NCBI RefSeq assembly: GCF_024868665.1
Contig: NC_079891.1
Span: 26,752,372-26,816,371 of the forward strand
Source of the DNA: Triplophysa rosa
Lineage: Eukaryota > Chordata > Actinopteri > Cypriniformes > Nemacheilidae
Direction: 5' to 3'
DNA: 64,000 nucleotides
The notes under the pieces were generated by a model. That model saw only the letters and a list, made by a program, of their open reading frames with translations, ran no database searches and was not told the DNA's origin. Positions 1 through 14,300 of this stretch are shown one piece after another; the first letter of the stretch is position 1, and every line of letters starts with the position of its first letter. Made by a program: the position numbers and the translations under genes.

Positions 1-3000
1 ACAGACCAAAAATGAAGCGGACTCCTTGTCCCTTATGGGAGCAGTACCTGCCAAAGGCGCTCCTGGGGCTCAGGGTCCTGCAGGTATATTTGTCTATATT
101 TTGTACATACATTGTATTTATATATTTAGAATTACCTTTTGACACTGAATCCACTTCCACAGAAGCCAAATTACACAGAAAACTTTATTAGCCAATAATT
201 AGCACTTCACTAATATTGATAATCCCAAAATCCCACCCATTACTTCATTTATCTTCTCACACAGTTGTCAAGGATTTCACTGTGGAGCGATTAAAGTAGA
301 CTTAAATTGTGTGTGTTTTGGATAGTGGGAATGGTGACGGTAGTGGGTGTTTTTTGGGCGAACGCCATCATGCTTGTGGCTTTGAATCCCACCAATTCAT
401 TGCTGTCATGGAGATTTAGTACTGAAGCAATAAGAGGATTGTGAAGACTTGAAGAGATGAATTGTCTAGTAAATCGGTCGGTGTCACAGGTGTCATTGTA
501 GAGGTCCTGCAGCCAAACTGTTGCAAGTGCCCACCCTTTTTTTAAGTTTCTGAATGACATCAACAACTAAAAATCCAGTAAAAAAAAGAAATTATTCTGT
601 AAAATAACCATTTTTCTTTAGGACCGTTTTTAAAAGAATACGTGAAAAATCTGGTTAAAAATAGTAAAATTGTGTTTAGTTAAAGTTTTTTTTCATTATA
701 CGTGAAAAATCTGTAAAAAGGATAACAGTCAAATTCTGTAAAAATTACTGAGTTTTTTTTACAGTACAGCAAGACATTGATCAATTGACCCTTGCAAAGC
801 CCTTTCGCTATGTCCGACTTCAGCCAAAGCGCTCCCAATGAACTAAAGTATATTTATCGTGAAATAATCATTTCTGGAAAAAATTATGTGTACTTTCTGC
901 CAACAGCAATAAGGTGGTCTGCAATAGGCATTTAAAGTATAAATTCAAGATGTATAAAGAATAACAAAATAAAGATCGAAGCTATAGCCAACAGATCATA
1001 AAACTGAAAGCTCTACATCACCTAGCGATCGAGAATCACTTCATTGATGAGCAACACTGTTCCTGTAAAGCTATAGGTAGCTTTTTATTTACTATTCACA
1101 TAATTTAAAAGCAAAATCTTATGTATTTATAATGTCACATTCACTAAGTCAACCTAGCTAGCGTTAGTTAACTACTGTAACAGTAGCCTATAGTGTGCTA
1201 ACTTAAAGGCGGAATAAGCTAAGCCTTTAGCCTGCTAGCACTGAAATCATGATTCCACCCTCTATGCGAATCGCCGTCCAAAGCCAAGCCTCCTCCAAAA
1301 CACATGACACACTTATGAGAAACAATTACCATCAGAATAGGGCTTAATTTGATGGGTATTTTTGCAGTGCATTATGGGAGTGGGTGGTCCTCTTTCGATG
1401 ATTTGTTGATTTGTTGTAAACGCTTGTTCCTTCAGTTTGAGTTTAGAAATACATGTTAATACTTTAAGGAGGTACATTCAGGTTCTGTTTTTGTTCTTGT
1501 GTTATACAGCTTTTGTAGAATTGTCAGGTTATGTAAAGATCAGGTTCCTCCATCATTTACCTCTAATCCTCCCATCAATGGGAATCCTCCCATTTCTCCA
1601 TTTGAGGGCTCCCATTTCTCCCTCTGAAGACATCAAACCATATTTTATGAGACTTATGAATCATCAATGTCCTCTGAGTTTTGAAAATGTTCATAAAACT
1701 GAAAGCCCTCATCGTAGCTCTGAAAGCTCTCAACACACTACTCCAGTCTCCCCCCTCCCTTTGCTGACTTGGTAGAACTATTCAGTAAATCAAGGGCAAT
1801 TCAATAACTTCCACAGAATACATTGGGATAGATTTGCTGTCCAGAAGTACTACACCTCTTTCTTCTATGCAGTCTACACCCCAGAGCCATGAAGGCTTGT
1901 GGTGCACACACAGAAACTACCCTACAGGGGATTATAGTGATGTACATGATCAACAGATGGGGAAAATGATGCTTCCAAATGGAAGTGCTTCCATGACCGG
2001 AACGAGAATGTTTGTGGAGCTTTTAAAATGCTCGTGGAGGCTTTCTCCGCCCACCAAAACTTCAAAAAGTTTTGAAACATCTGGACGCCTCACTTGTGTT
2101 TATAGTAGAAGTAGTTAGAAGTCATAGCTGCATTTACATGATACATCTGCATCCGGATTTCCACCATTAATTATGTTGTGAATCAGGTCAAGTGTTGCAG
2201 ATGTGTTTGCAAACACACCATACTTGGTGGTCGAGATGCAGATGTGCTTCGGCATCCAGTAAGAGCAATGGCGGAGGTGTGTGCATTTGTTTATGTTGCG
2301 TGGTGTTCAGAATATGTTGGGCTTGTTTACATACGCTGATTATCTGATGTCAAATAACTTCTGGTGAAATGTCCAGCTTTTTTCCTGTTGATTGAATTTA
2401 ACAGTGTTTGTTTAGTCTCTGCAGTAGTAGCAAGTCTGCAGATGGACAACTATGTCTCAGTGATGTGTTCCTGGATTGTCCGGGTTGTTTTTTGAAGACT
2501 GGACAGTGGCAAGGTATCAGTTTGATCAAGGCTCTGAGTAAGGCTAGGTCTTTCCTATGGCCAGTGTATTTACAACAGTTTGCAATGAGGGTTTGGGGGG
2601 TAACCTTTGTTCTGGTGGCAAAGAGTTGAAAAATATTAAACTTTGGGAAAAACTGCGTACTTTTTACAAGCTGACCAATTACAGTGCAGGAAGGGTGGGA
2701 CAAATACCACACCAACCAACCGTCACGTCCTACTTGTACAACCATTTGTTTGTTAAAGGAACACTCAACTTTTTTTGGAAATAGGCTCATTCTCCAACTC
2801 CCCCAGAGTTAATAAGTTGAGTTTTACCGTTTTGGAATCTATTCAACCGATCCCTGGGTCTGGCGATAGCACGTTTAGCATAGCTTAGCATAGATCATTG
2901 AATCCAATTAGACCAGTAGCATCGCGTTCAAAAATGACCAAAGAGTTTCAATATTTTTCCTATTTAAAACTGGAGTTGTGCTAAGACCGGCGGAAAATGA

Positions 3001-5056
3001 AAAGTAGCTATTTTCTAGGCCGATATTATTAGGAACAATACTCCCATTCCAGCGTAATAATCAAGGAAATTTACTGCCGTAACGTGGCCGCAGCAGGCGC
3101 AGTGATATCACGCAGCGCATTTCCACATGCTTCAAATGTAAAAGTGTAGAAATGACCATGACCAGCATTGAGAGAGTAAAACATTTTTTTTTTTTACTCT
3201 TTAGGTCTTTCATAAGGAGAATAAAATTGTTGACATAAGTATATCAACGTATCAGGTCATATATGATTCCCATAGGGAATCTCGTCTCTGCAGTGATGTC
3301 ACAGGTGATGATCTCATATGATGAGCTCAGTGTTATTTAAACTGCGTCTGCCAGCAGACACTTCACTGATTCACTGATTCTATCAGGCTGTCTGTTGTGG
3401 GATAGGACTGGAATACACTTTAGTCCAGCAGGCTGACTTTCTTTACAAACTAGACAAGTGAACTTTTTCCGCACCTGTAGAATCTGTATCGAATTTGGCT
3501 GTAAATATTTTGTGGGTTTTTGTGCCAGGTCCTCAGGGTGAGACAGGCAAGGATGGGATAACTGGTAAAGATGGTGAGTTGTGTCATGCACGTACATACA
3601 TCACATATTTTAAATGCAGGTGATTTATTACGTCAGTTACCTGTCAAAATAATATAAGGATCTTTGTCTGTAGGTAAACCAGGATCTCGAGGTCTACCAG
3701 GGCCAAAAGGTGAAGCGGGTTCCAGGGGTCCATCTGGGGCTCCAGGGGCTAAAGGAACAACAGGTCCTTCAGGTATCAATCTTACACCGCTATCTCCTTT
3801 TGAAGCGTCCTTCTCATGGGTCAGCTGATTAGTTGAAACTCTGAAAACTTCAAAAAGAAGCAATGACAAATGGGTTGATATTTCTTTATGAAACATCTTG
3901 TTATTGTTTTTGTCTAATTTACAGATCAGCTATAGAAACACCCAAAGAACACATATGTGCAGAGTAGACTGTCTGTGTTCCAGTATAAAGTATTTCAGAA
4001 ATGGTCTTTGTACATCGATTTATTGAACTGTGTCCTGTAATAACAGCCTCGTTCTCTTATGGAGTGCTGACCTGCGACTGGCAGTGTGGTTTCTCCTCAC
4101 GTTGACTTTTGTGCCATAAGAGACACTATATCGAGAAACTGCATCGTCAGCGTTGAGCCCCAAGTCCACTGCCAAAATATTTGTGCTTAGACCGCACCGT
4201 AAAAAATCCTTTTTAGTTCACAGCGTGAAGTGCTATGCTGGGTTTTCCTAAAAACACACACAGGCTAGCATATCGCTTACCCCAAAACTTGAAGATAATA
4301 TAGAATTTAGTATTGTTATAATTGTTGTAACGCAACCACAGGTATGAGGGATTTTTGACCCTAAATGGGCCTAACTGAGGGGCTCCACAGACATCTGAAT
4401 ACAATCTTAAGGTGAACATGAGATATGTATACAATACTTACCTTTTATTGCTTCCACATGTTTGTCATTGTATTGTTGGATTTGTCATTTTTCTTTAGGG
4501 CTTTACATACATTTCTGCAAAATGCATTATTGTTGAAAGACTACATTGTAGGTTACACAGAAAATCCTGTCTGCAGGACGGTATGGTAACAAATTATACC
4601 ATGGTACTTTAATATGTACCATGTTGCAGAATGGTCACCTTAATTAAATGCTGTAAGGTATAAAATGCAATGCAGTATAACTATGGTAACTTGTCCAAAA
4701 ATGTACCATAAGGGGCGATTCACATTTCGCGTCTAAAACCGTGCGGAAAACGCGAGCCACTCGGCTTTCTCTTGTCAAATGACCTGCGGTGTGCGCATGG
4801 CCCTTTGAAAAGTTGAAATATTACCATCTCGATGCGGCGCCGACACACCTTTAGAAAAATGTGTGCGCAGCACCTTATGCGCGTCGCGACCGCATCGCTC
4901 TCTATTTGCGCGCGCCTGCCACGCGTGTCTACATTTGAAATAACGAACTTGCGCGCGCAAAAGACGCGAAATGTGAATCGCCCCTAACACTTTTTGTAAC
5001 TGAAGGATGGTACTGGAAATGACAAATAGGGTGTGATCATATCGTTCAAGGTGCTC

Positions 5057-5095
<39 letters not shown>

Positions 5096-8000
5096 CGTGT
5101 GTGTGTGTGTGTGTGTGTGTGCGTTCGTGCGTGCGTGCGTGCGTGCGCAAGCGCGCGTGTGTGTGCGTGCGTGTGCGTGCATGTGTGTGTTTGCCCCTGA
5201 CTGAGCAGAATATACCGGTCCATCTACTTCCTGTGAAAGGGAAACAGGATGTCCTCTTTACATTATGCTCTTACTTTCACACAATGGACTGTTATGCACT
5301 TAAGTAGCATCTCATAAAGAAAAGCAGCAGACTCTAGATTTGACCTGCACTGTGACTTTCAGAAAGTGAAAATGTTTAAGTAGATTAATGGAATTCATCC
5401 TTTCCATTCTCTTCGAATGATAAGTAAACTTTTTTTGCATCGCATTACATCACCTTTTAGACTGATGAGATAGGGATGGATGACAGGAGAAATAATCATT
5501 TTTGCCTCATAAAAAAAAGAGGAGAGGAGATAAGTCTTTCCCTTTTGCAATTTTATTTTAAAATATTTGTTTTTTATAGATGGCTTCAGCGACAGCAACA
5601 TAAACACTTCCGCAAAGATTCTATAACTGTGAGTAGTTTTGATTTCATTTAATACAATTAATATGCAATAAAATATTAATATAGATTAATATTGATGTAA
5701 ATTAAATATAAAATAAATTGTTATATCACTAGCCAGACCGATAACCCAACACAGACCGGAAGATAACTTCAGGCCAGGCACATGCGTTCGATGAAACCTT
5801 CTATAACAAATATTTAAGTTAAATGTGAACCTCAGGAGACAAAAAATATGAATCGGACACACACGCCTGGTCCGAAGTTAACGTCCTGTGTTTGGTTATA
5901 AATGAAGAGTTTGTTTCCAAAATTTGTTTTTAATTTTTTTCAAAAATCATGATTTTTATTATTTTAATGTTTTAATTGTGTTTTGTGTAAGTTAGCTGTA
6001 TTTTTTGAGTTATTATGGGCTTAAATAAAAACAAACCAAATGCAGTTTGTTTGATATTAATTGGAATGCACAAAAAAAACATGATTTTTGAAAAATGTTC
6101 TCATTTTGGAAATAAACTCTTCAAATATAACAATTTACTTTATATTTATTTTATAATGTTATTAATTTATATTCATATTTTGTGTATATTAATTGTATTA
6201 AATTAAATTAAAACTATTTTACTCAACAGTTATTGATTCTTTGCAGAGGTCTACCTGAAGTTATGTTCGGCCCACATAATGTTTATGTTGCTGCTGAAAC
6301 CGTCTATATGAGCTTGTTATTTTAGTTTAATAAATTTAAATTTAGTTTATTGTTTTATACTATACATATAATATAGATTAATATATTATAATTATATTAT
6401 ATTTATTATTATTATTTTAGATTTTATTTTTAAATCACTTTTGAAACCAAAGTTTGGGACAAGTTTAAAAAAACTGACTTTTTGAAAGTAAACAGTAAAT
6501 AGACAAGAGAAAATATTGTTTCCTTCTGCTAAATCAGTAAGTTTTAAGTTTTATTTGTCACATACACACACCCATGTAGTGAAATGCTTTGTACAACACT
6601 CTTCCCTCATTATGCAATAAAATTATATTTTAGGGATAACAACAAAACTAAAAATGGAAAATAGAAGATTAGAACATAGAAAATGAAGAGAATTGTATAA
6701 TCTGAAGAATTTACAACAATAAAGCATATAGCAGATGTTCTTCGGTATAATCATGCGTTTTCACTCCAGCTGATCTCGTGCACCAGCTGTTACATGTTAG
6801 TGAGGTTTCCACTTAATCAAAACTAACAGCCAATGAGAAACCAGCTGAAGGAACCTTCTGTAGATGCACACGTTCACACACACATCCAAACAGAGAGCTG
6901 TATGACTCAGCGCGGTCACTTGCCAGCTTTTAATTTACTACACACCAGAGACGCTAATATGCTCCGGCATTTAACAGTGTTTATTTGACTTTTCCCAGCT
7001 TCCCCTGTTAGAGCCCAGTGCATGGATATTATAATACCCCTCTTGTTAATTACAGCCCACACACAAAGGGTTTGTTACAATAGTCCCACAATGCACAGCA
7101 AGTCACATTATGGGTATTCGGCCATATAAGTGATATTCCTAATGGTAGAAAGTGTATATTTAATCCGAAAGGTGTTGCAGACAGAAATAAGTCACTTATG
7201 TCATAATACGTAAAACTTTTAATCGGCCTGACCTAAGTGTTGTTTGATGTATTACGATTGAGCGAATTTTAGAATACTTTTGCAGATTTTTCCTGCTTAG
7301 TGTGTAGGGAACAGTAATAACTGCATGGGGACACTGTGAATCTTAAAGCCAATTAGGAGATGGAGAAAGACACATTCAACTGGTCCTGGACAGCCAAGTA
7401 CTGAAACTCAATACCTAATTTTACCTCAGTCTGTGCTTTCTATTTCTCTTTATGACTTTGAATATCTTGAATGTCTTTTTTTTACATCTATTTCCTGTTG
7501 TGTTGAACTGGACAACCGTGAGTTGTATCTAACTACTCACAGGTTTTGAAAGCACTTCTTGCTTTGAGTCTCTTTTGTTTTCTTTTTCCTCAGGTCCGCA
7601 GGGACCACAGGGCCTCCCAGGAGAGAGGGGCCTTCCTGGGCCACCCGGCCCTCCCGGAACCCCCGGACCTCTAGCCTCTGTACCAGAACAAGATGCTGGT
7701 ATGAGTACAATTAATTGAATTCATGATATGCTTATAAAAGATTTCAGAGTGAGACGTATGTAAAGGATATTGTACAGCAAGCTGGTTGCATCTTATAGCA
7801 CGTCTAATGACGACTTGAGTAAATTCTTGGACACAAAATATTGAATTGAAATACTTTGAGTATTTGTAACAAATGCAAATTCTATGAGGACCATTATTTC
7901 ATTGCAAATTAAAACCAAGACACGAAGTTCACAAGACGAACATGCAATTGGTTTAATTAGGCATATTTCTATTTAATTTATTTGTAAGCAAATCATTTTT

Positions 8001-8362
8001 AAGGTCAAGATGACTTATATAAGTTAGAGATCATGTACAGTCAGCTGGGCATTACAAATTCAAAGCTTCAGATGCATTGCGCACACACATGAGAAAATGC
8101 AGAAAAGAGAATAAAACATGGATGAATATGGAGATAAATGGAACCAGTATTATAGTAAATAAGAGGGCATAGGCCTATTTCCTCCCTCCTTCAGCTCTTT
8201 TCCTTCCCAGCAACTGATTAAAATGGCAGGTTTCAGGAGGTAACACAGGCTAGACTCAATAGTCACATGCTGGGAAAAAGACCTGTCTGTCTGATGCTGA
8301 TGTCATTCAATCACTTCCAGATGTGCGTGGCCAAAACTGCAGGGCAGAGCAGGAGGAAGAGA

Positions 8363-8394
<32 letters not shown>

Positions 8395-11300
8395 GTGCGT
8401 GCGTGCGTGCGTGCGTGTGTGTGCGCACGCAGTTAAGGCTGTCTTGAGACTTAAACTCAGTTAAGCTTCAAGCACGAGGGAGTGTTTTAGAATAGAAGCA
8501 ATAATATTTTAGTATGTGTTTCGTCACTCTTGAAGAAGACTGGCCCGTGTAGCAGGCTGACACTTCACCTCAACTCTGCTCTCTGTTAAAAGGGACAGCA
8601 GTCGGCCCAGACCTCATAAAGTTTTAGAATTTGCAATTGAGGCCTTATAACTTAGTAAAGACTTTAATTCCCCTGATTCCGCCTTCAAAGAGTAATTAAA
8701 GGTCCTGTGAGGGAGTGCCATAGGAAAACAGTCTTATTGGAGTTTCCTGTCTGAGTCTGAGCTCTGGGAAACCCTGCAGCTACAGATGCACAGCCGCAAA
8801 CTCACCTGCTGGAGAGAGTCATTTCATAGGATAATCATTGATAATAACATTGCCAGCAGTTACAACAAATCATCCATCAAGTGAACTTGCTATCTAGAAC
8901 CAGAGGAGTCAAAATGTTATGCTACTGACAGAAGCTATAATTCTGTCTTTTAACTGAAGTAGACTAGAGAGATTGTTTTTTGCAGTTATGACGGCTGAAG
9001 TTATTGCATGTTTTATTAATGTATGAAATTGAAAGGATTGGAGGCAAATAGGTTAATGAGGGGAAATCTGGCAGTCCGCACATGAAAATGAGACAAATAA
9101 AACGAAAAAGGTTTCATAAAAAAAGAAAACTGACCAGTCATTTTTATTTATTTTCAGAACATTGGAAAGTCAGCACATAAAAATGCCACAACCAATATCT
9201 TGACGTGTAAGGATTTATACTGCACCAATATTTTACAATCTGCTTTATATGTGGCGATTACCTCACTGTTCATTCTTATCTAAACATCGCCATCTACAGC
9301 CAAGTAGATGTAATGACTCTTGACTGCCATTGTCACTTTGAACTTTGACCTTAACCATCCAATTTTAAGCCTATATTATGAAATTACAAAAGTGAAGATT
9401 GCAGATCAGCATAATATTTACTAAGAGTGTGAATCCTAATGAATACAGTATACAGTATGTATATTATACACAGCAAAATTGCCAGTGTTAAAAAAGGTCA
9501 AATTAACTCTCACAGTGTATATATAATCCACACTTCGATAGTGTGGATTGTATTTTGCTTTGTACAGTAATATACAGTATGTGTATTACAGGCCTGAAAA
9601 AGGAAAGTCTTCTCCATAACAACTTCCCTGACCTCCGAGTGACCCCTCCACACGGTCCACCAGGTCCACCTGGACCCACAGGTCAGTGAAACCTAATTTT
9701 GTAATGAATCGATTCTGATTGGCTTGAAGGTGTGCATTAAAACTGTTTAATGCCCTGGTAGTTCCAGTCAGTTTGATCAACATTCGAAATGAATGCGCTG
9801 CCTATAATGTAATTATATCGCACAGACACACAGTGCCAGTGGTCACTGAAACAGCACCGCTTCGCGTCGAGTGGTTCTTCACCTCCACGCCGTGCATTAA
9901 AATCCATTACTGCACGGCTAGCCATGGATTACCCCTTACTTGAGTAGCCTTAGCTTCATTGTACAAGCTTTTGTATCTAATTTATTTGTGCCCTAGTTAA
10001 CTGTCTCAAAGAAAATATGGAGATGATATCCTGTATACATTTGAGTCAGTTAACACATGTTTGTGAACTCAGTGTGACCTCACTTTTAATAAAATTGCAG
10101 TCATTAATACTTACGTCGTAATGTGCGCACATTATTGGCATGTAATCCTCCACACATTTCAAACTGCGCATTGAAGACATCACACAACAAATAATTGTTA
10201 CCAGACTCATTTTGGCTTATCAAATTGGCCTGTCCTTATTTGTTCATTGTTTAACCATAATTTAAAAAATTGATTTCACTAGTGACAATATGTGTCAAGT
10301 ATAACATAAAATATGACTCTCTTGGATGTAAAAAACATGTTTGATGGGAATACTGTTTTATTAGACATCCACGTCCTCCATGAAATAATTTTTCACGTCT
10401 TTCTTTTTTTAAAAGCAGATTAACCCCAGAGGGTTTACCACAAGTAACCATCTGATACATGAGAATATTTATGATCTTTTACTCGTACATTATTATTTGT
10501 TTGGGGTCAGCAATGTTTAAGCAGTCATACGTTCTACAGCAAACCAGACTGCAGTTATGAGGTCACTGATTTTACACCCAGCTTTCAACACTGCTAAAGT
10601 CATTTGAGTTTTTATATGACTGGCTTATTTATCTCATTAAATAAAGCTGTCACAGAGTTAGAGAAAAGGGTCATTTTTTATGCTGGTGATAAATTTGGAC
10701 ATTTCAGCATCCTTTCATTTACATTTATGCATTTGGCAGACACTTCAGAACGAGTGCATTTAGGGTATACGTTTTATGTTTCCTGGGAAACAAACCCATG
10801 ACCTTTGTGTTTCTAATGCAAGGCTCTACCAACTGAACCACAAGATTTTAATGTACACATTTATATTAACTATAAATATAAAACAATTTCATTTATCTTT
10901 GCTTTTTAATGCGATATGTTTTTACTACATTTCAGAATAGTCATCGGAGCTTTGAGTGAGTTAAATAAAGTATGTTTTAAAACCTATTGCGATTATTGTA
11001 TTAATGAGAACTTATATGTATATTATGCATATTTAAAATGCGGTTCCAAAGCAATGTGGTCAGGTAACATAACATTCTGTGATATGAGTGTTACACTGGG
11101 CATTAAAATGGGGTTGCATTGCACATCATGTGAACAGAGCTCTGAACATAAAACATATATCCTTATATACACTAGTTTTTTCAAATATGTCTCTCCCATG
11201 CAGGACCTCCAGGACCAATGGGACCCACTGGACCACCAGGAGCTGTCGGACAGACTGTAAGCTAGAGCACTTGCGTGAGTGTATCAGTGTGTATGTGTGT

Positions 11301-14300
11301 ACAAACCATGTCATTTTTCCTTGCGTGTTAAGGGAAAGCCCGGAGCTTCTGGCTTGCAAGGCCCGGTGGGTCCAAAGGGAGAACGGGGAGAGAGAGTGAG
11401 TACAAAAGCTAAACCATACCCATAATGCAACACGCTCTGTGTATAACGCCCCTCACTCCTAATTTGACCCTGTAGGGACCTCTTGGATATCCAGGAGAGA
11501 GAGGGTTTAAAGGGGAGCCGGTAAGATGCCCACTTATCTCTGGAACACAGAGTGCACTTTTTTTTACAATGAAATATCTTGTTTTAGATCGTCAAGCTTT
11601 AAAAGGGACTTGAAGACACAATAAGAAACTCGGCTAATTCTTGACTAATGATTATTCCTCGTAGGGAGAACCAGGACCTAAAGGAGAGCCAGGGGAGAAA
11701 GGTCTTCCGGTAAGACACGCCCATCAGGTGCATGAGGCAACGTGCGGGCATAAATCTCAGATGATGATCCGTCTATGAGCTCATTTTCCGTTCTTGGAAA
11801 ATATGAGTAATTCACTTAGAAACTATTTTAAATGCATTGATTATTCCGATCAAAAGTCAAAAAGGAATTGATTGATTTGACATTAATGCAGCAATAATCT
11901 CTTTCTGTAATTACCCTTCTCCTTACGCCTGCTTATCTTTTCTAGAGCGATTTCAACGTAAGAGATTTTGACAGTTGTCGTGGTGTTTTGGTTGTTCCCG
12001 GTTTACAGATTTTCATTGTTCGTCCTGTCGTCCATCTGTGTTTTAACATCAGCGATCATGTTAAATCCTTCAGTGGAATTTCCGTCATGTGCAAATGAGG
12101 CCAAATTGTAATGTCATTATTTATCTATGAAACAGAATCAGAGATATCACCAAAAATGAAACAACATGACTGCAAATGTCTCGATGACAACTCCACTGTA
12201 ATGATTTGCGCCACAATCACTGTTCATTGCTTACTTACAGTACTCACTGTTAGTACATAATATGTCTTGGTTTCAATTTCAAATGTGCACCGATAATATT
12301 GTTTCCATGTGTTTTGAGGTTTTTTACAGCTGATCTGGGACTAGTTGTTGATCTCCCATATACAGTACACTTTCCAAAGGGATTTTCTGAACTAGTCTCA
12401 GGTTAGCCTTAAAGGAATAGTTCACCCAAAAATGAAAATTTCATTCATCATTTACTTACCCTCATGTCATTCCAGACCTGTATGACTGACTTTGTTCTGC
12501 AGAACACAGAAGAAGATATCTTGAATAATGTTGGGAACCAAACAACTATTTGAACATTGTTTTGTTTCTCCAAATATCTTCTTTGAGGGTGAATAAATAA
12601 TGACAGAATTTTTATTTTTAGGTGAACTGTCCATTTAAGGGGCGTGTTGTTGTTGTATTTGATATTGTTCTTGATGTTTATTTTGATTGGTTGGTGGTTG
12701 GGCCTGTCTCTGAGTGTTTCCCCTGTCCTCTAAAGCTGTCCGATTCCTGCTCATCACTGTCTCCATGGCTGCCTTTCACAGCCAACAGTCTCTTAGCTAC
12801 CAGCTCTTGCATATACCCAACACACAGAGCTATATATACCTACCAAGAGGAAACACTATATTATTATTAGAACCTTACTGTGTAACATTGTGAATAACGA
12901 AATGTAAATCACAAAATACCATTGGCTGTGTAACTTGTGAAAAGTAGCCAACAAAATAGCTGTGGGTTGGCCTTGGGAAAGAAAAAACAACCTGCATGGT
13001 TTTAAAGTGTATGTTTATGTGTGTTGTGTATATGCTTCATTATATCATCTTCAGGGATAGTGATCGATAGTGATTGGTTTGTGTTTGGGTGTGTGGGTGG
13101 ATACAGCTATCCTTCAGTGTCCCACAATGCATTGCTGCATGTTTCCGTCTCATCATACGCCTTGCATTCTTCTCTTTTACCTCCTCAACTCACATATAAC
13201 CATCATATGAGTTTAGTACCGCTGGGTGATAACAAGTATAAATCTATTTAGATCATTTCATAATTCATTGTTGATCACAAACTCACATGTTGCTGAACAA
13301 CATGACTTATGGTTTGCCGCTTGGCCTGCCAACCCCAGAACATGTGGGTTATTTAAGTGTTATAAATCATAACAGAAATATATTTTTTAAATCCTATATT
13401 ATAAGTAACTTATCTGCTGTGTAGACTCCTTAGAGATATGACACATAGATCATTCCACTACTCAAAGATTAATCTTTTCACATTTTTCACTGTGAGGCCA
13501 AGCACTCCGTTGAAAAGGATTTTGGACCATAGCCATACTTGTATCTCTTAATGAATATTTTATTATATTCAGAAACGTAGATGATATACAGTATTGTTTA
13601 CCGTTTTATTTGGCAAGATAAACTACCTTTGGTTCTCACAGGCGCTAACTTTAACATTAACCTTACATGTTACTTTTTCCAAGCGCATACTGTATCTGTT
13701 CATCAGTAACACTGGTTTTCTAACGTGTGCTTGAGCTCGGTACTGTTGTGTAGAATGTATGTGACAAATTTCTTTACACTGTTTGAGTAATGCCTACCAA
13801 AGCCACATAACTATTCAAAATCCAACTTTCGAATTTGTTTTATCACATTTTTAGCGAATTGTCATGAACATGTACTCATTTGTTTTTAAAAACACTTTTA
13901 ATGTTGACATTATACACTATACAAAAATAAAGGTTCTGTAAGGGGTTCTTAATCTTTGCAGCAATGCCGCAGGAGAGCCATTTTTTGATCCTCCAAAAAC
14001 ACACAAAAAAACTGTGTTCCAACTTATTTTACATTTTAATAATTTGTCACATTGGAATTCTAAGGTTCTATCTGCATTCTGAGCAGTTTTGAGATATTAA
14101 GCTTCAAAGTTTTTACATTCCATTTGACTTTGTAGTTAAAACCTTTTTGTTTTCTTTAAAAAGTCCCAAAATGTACACAACATAAAGAAACATCGCATAA
14201 TGTAGATAAATTGTCACAGAATAAGAGTATGTGTGTTACTCTATTTTTCTCTATTTTAATTTCAAGGTGACAAATTGTTTTTACATAATTAAACTCATCA

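Noticed and set aside
1437..2118. Two moderate plus-strand open frames in the first EMID1 intron
   Set aside because: No domain resemblance, low-complexity Ser/Pro content and no matching splice sites in phase with the gene.
5065..5307. Open frames through GT/CA microsatellites (also near 8360 and 48850-49150)
   Set aside because: Dinucleotide repeats give Cys-Val or Thr-His frames on both strands; no splice structure or homology.
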